Source: CAZRZN01 sp964604565
GTDB lineage: Bacteria; Pseudomonadota; Alphaproteobacteria; Rhodobacterales; Rhodobacteraceae
NCBI GenBank assembly: GCA_964604565.1
Contig: CAZRZN010000188.1
Coordinates: 1 to 8,676, forward strand
Length of the DNA stretch: 8,676 nt
Direction of reading: 5' to 3'
Of this stretch, positions 1 to 5,640 are shown one piece after another. Below the pieces are notes generated by a model. That model was given only the letters and a program-made list of their open reading frames with translations, did no database searches and was not told the origin of the DNA. Numbering within the stretch: the first letter of the stretch is position 1; each line of letters starts with the position of its first letter. A program made the position numbers and the translations under genes.

Positions 1-180
1 GCCATGCTGCGCACCCTGGACAAGACCTTTCCGGAGGGTCTGCGCCACGAGGTCCGCTTTCCCCCGGCGCGCAAGGGCCATGGCATGTCCGGGTCGGGCC
101 TGTTCATCGTCAATCCGCCGTGGGGCATGGACGCCAAACTGCAACAGCTTGGGGCACAATTTTCCCGGCTGTCCGAATGA
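1..180 (+). CDS. rlmJ: 23S rRNA (adenine(2030)-N6)-methyltransferase RlmJ, C-terminal part
   Basis: Only the last 59 codons are in the window; the gene begins upstream. RlmJ methylates N6 of A2030 in 23S rRNA, using S-adenosylmethionine, during ribosome assembly. The visible part ends with the family's C-terminal block: a basic stretch, then GSGLFIVNPPW (residues about 31-41 of the fragment). This matches the conserved GSG-x4-NPPW segment of RlmJ. The catalytic DPPY motif would lie upstream and cannot be checked. The reading frame is open from base 1 and stops at TGA 178-180. About 18 residues follow NPPW, a shorter tail than I recall for the E. coli enzyme. The next gene starts 60 bases downstream and has its own ribosome-binding site. 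The assignment rests on the NPPW block and its context. Confidence 0.8.
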   Translation, partial: AMLRTLDKTFPEGLRHEVRFPPARKGHGMSGSGLFIVNPPWGMDAKLQQLGAQFSRLSE

Positions 181-190
181 GGCACGTGCC
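181..190. repeat. 10-bp perfect palindrome GGCACGTGCC
   Basis: GGCACGTGCC begins directly after the rlmJ stop codon and is its own reverse complement. It occupies the place where the -35 element would sit relative to the TATGAT at 205-210. It could be an operator core, or chance in GC-rich DNA. Its length and position are seen; any function is inferred. Confidence 0.3.
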
Positions 191-204
191 GACGCTGCAC
201 CAGC

Positions 205-210
205 TATGAT
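205..210 (+). promoter_or_regulatory. possible -10 element TATGAT upstream of the first TerB-like gene
   Basis: TATGAT matches the sigma-70 -10 consensus at 5 of 6 positions and lies 30 bases before the ATG at 241. No good -35 hexamer exists at 16-18 bases upstream; that region holds the palindrome 181-190. Either the promoter is weak or activator-dependent, or the match is accidental. Confidence 0.3.
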
Positions 211-240
211 AACAGGTCGAAAAAGAGCGGAGGCCCGGTC

Positions 241-684
241 ATGTTCGAGCGATTGAAAGCGTTTTTCCACGGCGGATCCCGCGCGCCCGCCCCGCTGCCG
301 GAACCCGATGCCAAACTGGCACTGGGCACGTTGCTGGTGCGTGTGGCGCAGGCCGACAACATGTATCTCTTCGAGGAGATCAGCCAGATCGACCGTATTC
401 TTTCGGCGGTCAACGGGATCAACGCGGTGGAGGCGGCCAAGATGCGCGCCACCTGCGAAAGGCTGGCACGCTCGATCAAGGACGACAGCCGCATGGCCCT
501 GTTGATCCGCGAGAACGTCGACTACGCCCACCGGGTCGAGGCGGTGCAAGCGTTGTGGCAGGTGGCGGAGGCGGACGGCATCACCGATGACCGCGAGGCG
601 GACCTGGTTCACCTGGTCGAAGAGGTGCTCGGCATCACAACGGAAGACAACGATGCCGCGCGGGCGGCGGCGGTCATCCCCTGA
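241..684 (+). CDS. TerB-like (tellurite-resistance TerB family) protein, copy 1
   Basis: This encodes 147 residues of mostly helical, acidic sequence and no signal peptide or membrane segment, so it is probably cytoplasmic. The pattern is that of the TerB/COG4103-like fold: a helix with LALGTLLVRVAQAD (about residues 26-39), an acidic turn (EEISQIDRIL, about 45-54), then AVQALWQVAEADG (about 101-113) followed by DDREADLVHLVEEVLG. The repeated 'A-D-G/N plus acidic residues' turns are the TerB metal-binding-like feature. The start is well supported by GCGGAGG ending 7 bases before the ATG. The molecular role of stand-alone TerB-like proteins is not established, and no other ter gene is present, so tellurite resistance should not be inferred. 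The next gene is a similar protein, which suggests tandem duplication. Confidence 0.75.
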   Translation: MFERLKAFFHGGSRAPAPLPEPDAKLALGTLLVRVAQADNMYLFEEISQIDRILSAVNGINAVEAAKMRATCERLARSIKDDSRMALLIRENVDYAHRVEAVQALWQVAEADGITDDREADLVHLVEEVLGITTEDNDAARAAAVIP

Positions 685-713
685 CATCCGGCCCCCAAAA
701 TCCAGCCGGGGGT

Positions 714-742
714 TTGTGTGCGCCGCCGAACCGCCCTATATC
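714..742 (+). promoter_or_regulatory. candidate promoter for a leaderless mRNA of TerB-like copy 2
   Basis: TTGTGT (714-719) and TATATC (737-742) are separated by exactly 17 bases. Counting from the -10 hexamer puts +1 at base 749, the A of the next gene's ATG. No Shine-Dalgarno sequence precedes that ATG; the bases before it are TATCCCTGCC. The hexamers match consensus at only 3/6 and 4/6, so the promoter is inferred from spacing and geometry. Confidence 0.35.
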
Positions 743-748
743 CCTGCC

Positions 749-1189
749 ATGTTCAGCGAATTTCTCTCGCGCCTTACGGCGTCCGATCCAGCCCCGCTTG
801 CCGACGTCGACGCCCGTTTGGCGCTGACGGCCCTTCTGGTGCGGGTCGCGCGGTCGGACGGTCGCTTCGATGACAGCGAGCGGGACCGGATCGACCGCAT
901 CCTCGCCACCCGCTACGCCTTGTCCCCCTTCGAGGTGGCCAAGCTGCGCGGTGAGGGCGAACGCCTTGAAGCCGAGGCGCCCGATACAGTGCGGTTCACC
1001 CGCGCGATCAAGGAAGCGGTGCCCTATGACCAGCGCATCGCGGTCATAGAGGCGCTCTGGCAGGTCGTGCTGGCGGATGGCGTGCGCGAACCCGAAGAGG
1101 ACGCTCTGCTGCGCATGGTGTCCAATCTTTTGGGGGTCAACGACCGGGACAGCGCCCTTGCACGTCGGCGCGTCGACACGCGGGGATGA
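749..1189 (+). CDS. TerB-like (tellurite-resistance TerB family) protein, copy 2
   Basis: This encodes 146 residues, almost the same length as the preceding gene and with matching landmarks: MFSEFLSRL against MFERLKAFF at the N-terminus, DARLALTALLVRVARSDG (about 21-38), an acidic ERDRIDRILA helix, a VPYDQRIAVIEALWQVVLADG block (about 90-110), and a C-terminal LLRMVSNLLGV helix. It is probably cytoplasmic. The frame is open upstream to 587, inside the previous gene, but similarity with copy 1 begins at the ATG at 749. That ATG lacks a ribosome-binding site and may be the first base of the transcript. The stop overlaps the next start as ATGA (1186-1189), so the two genes are probably translationally coupled. 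Its function is unknown beyond the family. Confidence 0.75.
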   Translation: MFSEFLSRLTASDPAPLADVDARLALTALLVRVARSDGRFDDSERDRIDRILATRYALSPFEVAKLRGEGERLEAEAPDTVRFTRAIKEAVPYDQRIAVIEALWQVVLADGVREPEEDALLRMVSNLLGVNDRDSALARRRVDTRG

Positions 1190-2001
1190 TCGCCTGCCTG
1201 CCCATGTATGAGCGGGAGGAGACGCAAGGGGCGCATGACCGGTTCTGGGCCCTGATTCGCCGTGCTCTGCCCGGGGCACCCGATGCGCTGACCCGCGGCG
1301 GCGATCTGTGGTCATTTTGGCGGTCAGCGGATCTGCTTCTGGGGCAGACCTGCGGGTTGCCCTATCGCGCGGACCTGCACCGGCGGGTCTTTCTGGTCGG
1401 CACGCCGGACTATGGACTGCCCGGCTGCCCCGCCGGTCACTATCGGTCGGTCCTCGTCTGCCGTGCGGACATGGCCCCTTGCCATGATGTGACCGACCTT
1501 CTGCAACAGCGTATCGCCGTCAACGACGCGATGTCGCAATCCGGGTGGGCCGTGCTTACCGACATCGCCAAGGCGCGGGGGCTGGCAATCGCGCCAGACG
1601 CGCGGGAAACGCTGACCGGCGGCCATGGGCAGGGACGCGCGGAACATGGCAAGCTGGGTCCCGTGCTCTTCACCGGCAGTCACCGGGCCTCGGCCCGCGC
1701 CGTGCAGCAGGGCCAAGCAGACATTGCCGCGCTGGACGCCGTGACCTGGGCGCTGATCGAGCGGCACGACCGTTTCGCCACCGGGCTGCGGGTCCTCCAT
1801 CAGAGCGACCCGACACCGGGTCTGCCGCTGATCACCGCACGCCGGGATTTGGTCCCGCAGCTCCGCAAGGCGGTTGGTGCGGCAATTTCCGCGCTTTCGC
1901 CACAGGATCGGTCGGCCCTGATGATCGAGGCGTTGGTGGATATTCCTCGGCACGCCTACCTGAGCCAGCCATTGCCGCCAAATCCGGCTGATCCGGCATG
2001 A
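1186..2001 (+). CDS. PhnD-like (phosphate/phosphonate-type) substrate-binding-fold protein without signal peptide
   Basis: A 271-residue protein resembling the periplasmic binding proteins of phosphate/phosphonate-type ABC importers (PhnD-like, COG3221 type). The first strand is IACLPMY (residues 2-8). A ligand-loop-like TGSHRAS (163-169) is followed by the family segment AVQQGQADIAALDAV (172-186). It starts directly at the first beta strand, with no signal peptide or lipobox, and has five cysteines (4, 56, 81, 92, 99). This suggests a cytoplasmic protein, perhaps a ligand sensor, rather than a transporter subunit. No matching phosphonate permease or ATPase is nearby; the following ABC genes are of the amino-acid type. 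The start is supported by the ATGA overlap with the previous gene and by the family-like N-terminus; the ATG at 1204 would remove the first strand. The ligand is unknown. Confidence 0.7.
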   Translation: MIACLPMYEREETQGAHDRFWALIRRALPGAPDALTRGGDLWSFWRSADLLLGQTCGLPYRADLHRRVFLVGTPDYGLPGCPAGHYRSVLVCRADMAPCHDVTDLLQQRIAVNDAMSQSGWAVLTDIAKARGLAIAPDARETLTGGHGQGRAEHGKLGPVLFTGSHRASARAVQQGQADIAALDAVTWALIERHDRFATGLRVLHQSDPTPGLPLITARRDLVPQLRKAVGAAISALSPQDRSALMIEALVDIPRHAYLSQPLPPNPADPA

Positions 2002-2002
2002 C

Positions 2003-2018
2003 CCAAAGTCACTTTTGG
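2003..2018 (+). terminator. weak hairpin after the PhnD-like gene
   Basis: CCAAAG (2003-2008), loop TCAC, TTTTGG (2013-2018) forms a 5-bp stem plus one G-T wobble, starting one base after the stop codon. There is no T-run on its 3' side, so it is at best a weak terminator or 3'-end stabiliser. Confidence 0.2.
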
Positions 2019-2041
2019 CCCTGCGGCGGTGGCAAGGCATT

Positions 2042-2071
2042 TTGACGATTGCAAATCGCGGAAACTTCAAT
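2042..2071 (+). promoter_or_regulatory. candidate promoter and operator of the ABC importer operon
   Basis: TTGACG (2042-2047, 5/6 to the -35 consensus) and TTCAAT (2066-2071, 4/6 to the -10 consensus) are 18 bases apart. The predicted start of transcription is near 2078, giving a leader of about 27 bases before the ATG at 2105. An inverted repeat CGATT-GCA-AATCG (2046-2058) sits in the spacer, where a bound repressor would block polymerase. This is the least GC-rich stretch of the 2002-2104 gap. It is inferred from sequence only. Confidence 0.4.
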
Positions 2072-2104
2072 TCAGGTTGTGCGAATGAAATGGGCATGGG
2101 CTGA

Positions 2105-2878
2105 ATGGCGTCACAACCGGTCATCGAAATGCGGAATCTGCACAAGGCCTACGGCTCGCTCGAGGTCATCAGGGGTGTGGATATCACCGCCCAAAAAGGG
2201 GATGTCGTATCGCTGATCGGGTCGTCAGGTTCCGGCAAATCCACCCTTCTGCGCTGCTGCAACCTGCTGGAAGACAGCCAGCAGGGAGAGATCCTGTTCA
2301 AGGGCGAGCCGGTGCTGTGGAAAGGCGAAGGCCATCGTCGACGGCCCGCCGATCCCAAACAGGTCCTGCGCATCCGCACCAACCTGTCCATGGTCTTTCA
2401 GCAGTTCAACCTGTGGGCACATATGACCATCCTGCAAAACGTGATGGAGGCCCCGGTGACCGTGCTTGGCCGCGATCGCGCGCAGGTGGAGAAGGCCGCC
2501 CGCGGCTATCTGGACAAGGTGGGCATCGGCGACAAATGCGATGTCTTTCCCGCACAGCTGTCGGGGGGACAACAGCAACGCGCCGCCATCGCGCGCGCCC
2601 TGTGCATGGAGCCGGAGGCCCTGCTGTTCGACGAGCCGACCAGCGCGCTGGACCCGGAACTGGAACAGGAGGTCGTCCGCGTCATAAAATCGCTGGCTCA
2701 AGAAGGGCGCACGATGCTGATCGTCACCCACGACATGAAGATGGCCCATGATGTCAGCGACCACGTCGTGTTCCTGCATCAGGGTCTGATCGAGGAACAG
2801 GGGCCGCCGGAAACGCTGTTCGGGGCGCCCAAATCCGAGCGGCTTCAGGGATTCCTGAAGTCCACCGTCCATGCATAG
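2105..2878 (+). CDS. polar amino-acid ABC importer, ATP-binding subunit (HisP type)
   Basis: This is a 257-residue nucleotide-binding subunit that powers import through the two permeases encoded downstream. All ABC motifs are intact: Walker A GSSGSGKST (39-47), Q-loop glutamine in VFQQFNLW (97-104), signature LSGGQQQR (152-159), Walker B LLFDEP (173-178), D-loop SALD (180-183) and switch histidine H209 in VTHDM. The block FNLWAHMTILQNVMEAP is typical of the HisP/ArtP/OccP branch, which serves histidine, arginine, glutamate and opine importers. The length is normal for that branch. The Shine-Dalgarno match before the ATG is weak, but the next in-frame ATG (residue 9) would remove part of the first strand. 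It is the first gene of a four-gene importer operon. The substrate cannot be read from this subunit. Confidence 0.95.
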   Translation: MASQPVIEMRNLHKAYGSLEVIRGVDITAQKGDVVSLIGSSGSGKSTLLRCCNLLEDSQQGEILFKGEPVLWKGEGHRRRPADPKQVLRIRTNLSMVFQQFNLWAHMTILQNVMEAPVTVLGRDRAQVEKAARGYLDKVGIGDKCDVFPAQLSGGQQQRAAIARALCMEPEALLFDEPTSALDPELEQEVVRVIKSLAQEGRTMLIVTHDMKMAHDVSDHVVFLHQGLIEEQGPPETLFGAPKSERLQGFLKSTVHA

Positions 2879-2905
2879 GCCGGGGTGAACCGCCTGCATG
2901 AAACA

Positions 2906-2923
2906 GGTGGCGGGACAGCCACC
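2906..2923 (+). other. hairpin in the ATPase to binding-protein gap
   Basis: GGTGGC (2906-2911), loop GGGACA, GCCACC (2918-2923) is a perfect 6-bp GC-rich stem lying 24 bases before the TTG start of the binding-protein gene. There is no T-run, so a terminator is unlikely. It could protect the 5' end of a processed binding-protein mRNA, a common way of raising binding protein over ATPase. That role is inferred. Confidence 0.3.
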
Positions 2924-2934
2924 ACGCTAAAATC

Positions 2935-2940
2935 AGGGAG
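2935..2940 (+). promoter_or_regulatory. ribosome-binding site AGGGAG that fixes a TTG start
   Basis: AGGGAG lies 7 bases before the TTG at 2948, an ideal distance. The ATG at 2943 between them is out of frame and meets a stop after two codons (ATG TCT TGA), so it cannot start the binding protein. The site supports TTG 2948 over the upstream GTG at 2885. Confidence 0.65.
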
Positions 2941-2947
2941 CAATGTC

Positions 2948-3673
2948 TTGAAAAACCTTCTAATCGCAACCTCCGCGCTGGCCATGATGACCGGCGCAGC
3001 ATTGGCTGGCAGCCATTCCGTCGTGCGGATGGGCACCGAAGGCGCCTATCCTCCGTTCAACTACATCGACGACAGCGGCGAAGTGGCCGGTTTCGAGCGC
3101 GAATTGGGCGATGAGCTCTGTGTGCGCGCCGAACTGACCTGCGAATGGGTCACGAACGAATGGGATTCGATCATTCCCAACCTCGTTTCGGGCAACTACG
3201 ACACGATCATCGCCGGCATGTCGATCACCGAGGAGCGCGATGAGGTGATCGACTTCACCCAGAACTACACGCAACCGGACCCATCGGCCTTTCTTGCCAT
3301 GGAAGGCATGACGCTGGACATGGAAGGCGGGGTTTTCGCCGCGCAGGCGAACACGATCCAGGCCTCCTACATCGCCGAAATGGGCGCCACGCTGGTCGAA
3401 TTCGCCAGCCCGGATGAGACGATCGCCGCCGTGCGCAACGGTGAGGCGGATGCCGTTCTGGCCGACAAGGCCTACCTCATGCCCATCGCCGAAGAGAGCA
3501 TGGACTTGGCCCTGACCGGCGACGACATCCTGATCGGCGGCGGTGTGGGCATGGGCCTGCGCGAAAGCGATGGCGAACTGCGTGAGAAATTCGATGCCGC
3601 CATCCAGTCGATGAAGGATGACGGGTCCCTGAACGCCCTCATCGAAAAATGGGAAATCGGCGAAACCTTCTAG
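2948..3673 (+). CDS. periplasmic amino-acid-binding protein of the ABC importer (family 3, HisJ/ArgT-like)
   Basis: This is a 241-residue family 3 solute-binding protein that captures substrate in the periplasm and delivers it to the permeases. With the TTG start at 2948 it has a classic signal peptide: KN at the N-terminus, a hydrophobic core to about residue 16, then cleavage after AALA (about residue 20). The mature part begins with the typical VRMGTEGAYPPFNY. A cysteine pair (C58, C65) matches the small disulfide loop of HisJ/ArgT. R97 in MSITEERDEVIDF and D173 in DAVLAD align with HisJ residues that hold the alpha-carboxylate and alpha-amino groups, so an alpha-amino-acid-like ligand is plausible. 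Starting at GTG 2885 would add 21 residues ahead of the signal peptide and is unlikely. Hairpins flank the gene on both sides. Confidence 0.92.
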   Translation: MKNLLIATSALAMMTGAALAGSHSVVRMGTEGAYPPFNYIDDSGEVAGFERELGDELCVRAELTCEWVTNEWDSIIPNLVSGNYDTIIAGMSITEERDEVIDFTQNYTQPDPSAFLAMEGMTLDMEGGVFAAQANTIQASYIAEMGATLVEFASPDETIAAVRNGEADAVLADKAYLMPIAEESMDLALTGDDILIGGGVGMGLRESDGELREKFDAAIQSMKDDGSLNALIEKWEIGETF

Positions 3674-3682
3674 GACAGGTGA

Positions 3683-3702
3683 GGCGGGGCTGACGCCCCG
3701 CC
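3683..3702 (+). other. GC hairpin between binding-protein and permease genes
   Basis: GGCGGGGC (3683-3690), loop TGAC, GCCCCGCC (3695-3702) is a perfect 8-bp GC stem beginning 10 bases after the binding-protein stop codon. No T-run follows, so it is not a standard intrinsic terminator. In other importers, intercistronic hairpins at this place slow 3'-to-5' decay or partly attenuate transcription, giving excess binding protein. I infer the same here. Confidence 0.45.
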
Positions 3703-3717
3703 CTGCCGCGGATCGCG

Positions 3718-4599
3718 ATGTTTGACTTCTGCACCGACCCGGACACGCTTTCGGACCTGGCCTGGATGGCGTGCTACCTGACCACGGGCAAGCACATGGC
3801 GATCTACTGGTCGGTCGTGACGGTGCTGCTGTTGCTGGCGATCACCGCGCCCGCGGCGCTGGCCTTCGGCTTTGCCGGGGCGTCGGCGGCGCGGTCGTCC
3901 TTTCTGCCGCTGCAACTCTTGGGGCGCGGCTACGTCGCGGTGGTGCGCGGCGTGCCGGACATCGCCTTTTTCCTGTTCTTCGTCATCGCGCTGGACCAGT
4001 TCTTTGAATGGATCCGGCACGAGGTGAAATGCCCCGACTGGGATCAACCGATCCGGCAGGGCAATGATTTCGTCGTCTGTGAGGCGGCCAAGCTTCCCCT
4101 TGGAAATTCCGCGCAATGGGTGCATGAGACCTACGGTTTTTTCCTTGCGGTGCTCACATTTGCAATCGTTTTCGGCGCCTTTGCGGCCAATGTTCTTTAT
4201 GGTGCGATGCGGGCCGTTCCGCGCGCACAGATGGAAACCGCAGAAGCCTACGGCATGTCGCAGCGCCAATGTTTCTGGCGCATCCTCGTGCCGCAGATGT
4301 GGGTCTATGCCCTGCCGGGCCTGTCGAACCTGTGGATGGTGCTGATCAAGGCCACGCCGCTGCTGTTCCTGCTGGGGGTGGAAGATATCGTCTACTGGGC
4401 GCGCGAGTTGGGCGGGGCCAAGACGGCCCGCTTCACCGACTATCCGCATGGCGACTGGCGCATGTGGTATTTCCTTGCGCTGCTGGTCTTTTACCTTGCC
4501 TTCACGCGGGTTTCGGAACTCGTGCTGGACCGGATCATGACCCGTTTGACCAAGGGGCAGGCCACGACCGCCGGCGAAGCCCAGAGGAAGGCAGCATGA
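3718..4599 (+). CDS. polar amino-acid ABC importer, permease subunit 1
   Basis: This is a 293-residue inner-membrane permease of the HisQ/HisM type. Hydrophobic segments are near residues 28-52, 80-98, 139-161, 197-220 and 249-268. The cytoplasmic EAA-type loop that docks with the ATPase is at about 173-195 (ETAEAYGMSQRQCFWRILVP). The segment VRGVPDIAFFLFF takes the place of the usual RGTPxxVQLF. The loop between segments 2 and 3 is long (about 40 residues) and should face the periplasm; it carries C105 and C121. The corresponding loop in permease 2 is only about 13 residues. The ribosome-binding site before ATG 3718 is weak. The TGA overlaps a following ATG (ATGA at 4596-4599), but the ORF begun there is only the short one in the repeat. 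It forms the channel with permease 2. Confidence 0.92.
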   Translation: MFDFCTDPDTLSDLAWMACYLTTGKHMAIYWSVVTVLLLLAITAPAALAFGFAGASAARSSFLPLQLLGRGYVAVVRGVPDIAFFLFFVIALDQFFEWIRHEVKCPDWDQPIRQGNDFVVCEAAKLPLGNSAQWVHETYGFFLAVLTFAIVFGAFAANVLYGAMRAVPRAQMETAEAYGMSQRQCFWRILVPQMWVYALPGLSNLWMVLIKATPLLFLLGVEDIVYWARELGGAKTARFTDYPHGDWRMWYFLALLVFYLAFTRVSELVLDRIMTRLTKGQATTAGEAQRKAA

Positions 4600-4691
4600 T
4601 GGTCAATGTTGCAGGGGGGCGCTGCCCCCCGGCTCTGCGAGCCTCCCCCCGGGATATTTCCGGCCCGAAGAAGCGAAGGCGCGCGACATGA
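4596..4691 (+). other. 31-codon ORF within the repeat, ATGA-overlapped at both ends
   Basis: An ATG at 4596 overlaps the stop of permease 1 (ATGA), and the ORF ends at TGA 4689-4691, overlapping the start of permease 2 (ATGA at 4688-4691). The peptide would be 31 residues, rich in Arg, Pro and Gly, and ends in KKRRRAT. Most of it is encoded by the hairpin-forming repeat, so a conserved peptide product is unlikely. Ribosomes crossing it could couple translation of the two permeases. The overlaps are seen; the coupling is inferred. Confidence 0.25.
4612..4679. repeat. Rhodobacteraceae-type GC-rich intergenic repeat
   Basis: The element consists of GGGGGGC-GCT-GCCCCCC (4614-4630, 7-bp stem, 3-base loop), then GGCTC-TGC-GAGCC (4631-4643, 5-bp stem), then TCCCCCCGGGATATTTC and a GAAGAAG tail. 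This order resembles a short intergenic repeat I recall from many Rhodobacter, Paracoccus and Roseobacter genomes; that is memory, not a search. It fills the gap between the two permease genes. Its tail contains GAAGG (4675-4679), 8 bases before the ATG of permease 2, so it may supply that gene's ribosome-binding site. No second copy is visible in this window. Confidence 0.65.
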
Positions 4692-5494
4692 GTTGCTGGG
4701 AGACGCTGCTGGATTACGGTCTGCGGTCGATCGGCATCGGCGAGCGGCTGTTGCCGCGCGAGGATTTCACGATCTGCCAGCAGGTTGTGCTGATCGGCTC
4801 AGGCATGATCTGGAACGTGTATTTCGGGCTTGTCGCCATGCTGTCCGGTTTTTTCCTGGCCACGGCCGTCGCACTGGGAAAGACCGCGCGCAATCCACTG
4901 GCGCGCAAATCCAGTGAGTGGTTCATTTTCATCTTTCGCGGCAGCCCGCTGTTCATCCAGTTCTTCTTTGCGTATTTTGCGTTTCTCAGTCTGAAATCGG
5001 TCTCACCGGTCTTTGATCCGTTTACCTCCGCGTGGCTGGGGGCGGCGATCGTTCTGTTCCTGAACACCGCCGCCTATTCCGGAGAGATCTTTTACGGGGC
5101 GCTGCAATCGATTCCGAAAGGCGACATGGAGGCGGCGGATGCCTACGGTTTTTCCGGCTGGACACGATTTCGCAAGATCACCTGGCCTACCATGCTGCGG
5201 CTGGCCTGGCCGGCCTACACGAACGAGTCGATCTTTCTGTTCCATGCGACCACGCTGGTCTATTTTTCCGGGTTTCCGGCCTGGCAGCAAAGGGGCGATG
5301 CCCTGTATTATGCAAGCTATTTCGCCGACAAGACCTTTAACCCCTTCGTGCCCTATCCGATCCTTGCGGGGTATTTCATCCTTGTCACGTTGATCCTGAT
5401 ATCCGTTTTCGGCCTCATAAACCGGCATCTGAATCGGCATTTGCCACAGAATACCCGCAGTCGGCTGAAAATGCGGATGCCCCTGATCCGCTAG
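4688..5494 (+). CDS. polar amino-acid ABC importer, permease subunit 2
   Basis: This is a 268-residue inner-membrane permease that pairs with permease 1. Hydrophobic segments lie near residues 38-63, 79-100, 114-135, 183-196 and 224-245. It has the standard family motif FRGSPLFIQFFF (83-94), where permease 1 has VRGVPDIAFFLFF. The ATPase-docking EAA-type loop is EAADAYGFSGWTRFRKITWP (148-167). The N-terminal region, with GIGERLLPREDF, resembles alphaproteobacterial importers I recall. The start is supported by GAAGG 8 bases upstream and by the ATGA overlap with the short ORF in the repeat. It is the last importer gene; a 325-base gap follows, so the enzymes downstream may have their own promoter. 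Confidence 0.92.
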   Translation: MSCWETLLDYGLRSIGIGERLLPREDFTICQQVVLIGSGMIWNVYFGLVAMLSGFFLATAVALGKTARNPLARKSSEWFIFIFRGSPLFIQFFFAYFAFLSLKSVSPVFDPFTSAWLGAAIVLFLNTAAYSGEIFYGALQSIPKGDMEAADAYGFSGWTRFRKITWPTMLRLAWPAYTNESIFLFHATTLVYFSGFPAWQQRGDALYYASYFADKTFNPFVPYPILAGYFILVTLILISVFGLINRHLNRHLPQNTRSRLKMRMPLIR

Positions 5495-5621
5495 GCACAA
5501 TGTCGCGCACATCGAGAGATGGATATTCGGGCTTTGGTCCGGGGGGCATTCGCAAGGTAGGCCCATGGGGTCGCCGATGCCAAGACTTGAATGGCGCGAC
5601 CTGTGAAAAGCCCGCCTTGCC

Positions 5622-5640
5622 ATTTGTCCGGCCGGCAAAT
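5622..5640. repeat. near-palindrome ATTTGTCCGGCCGGCAAAT
   Basis: ATTTG and CAAAT arms flank CCGGCCGG, with one unpaired T at 5627. An alternative pairing joins TTGCC (5617-5621) to GGCAA (5634-5638), so the segment could act as a DNA operator or form alternative RNA hairpins. It lies about 190 bases before the favoured start of the next gene. Confidence 0.3.

Noticed and set aside
692..715. CCCCC / GGGGG pairing followed by TTT as a terminator after the first TerB-like gene
   Set aside because: Only 5 bp with an 11-base loop and a 3-base T-run, too weak to call; part of it overlaps the candidate promoter of the next gene.
241..1189. Tellurite-resistance operon
   Set aside because: Only TerB-like proteins are present; none of the other ter genes is visible, so the phenotype cannot be inferred.
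674..1315. 213-codon - strand ORF opposite the second TerB-like gene
   Set aside because: Antisense to a recognisable TerB-like gene; Arg/Gly/His-rich translation without motifs.
1324..2145. 273-codon - strand ORF opposite the PhnD-like gene
   Set aside because: Antisense to a gene with recognisable family segments and crosses the importer promoter; no domain seen.
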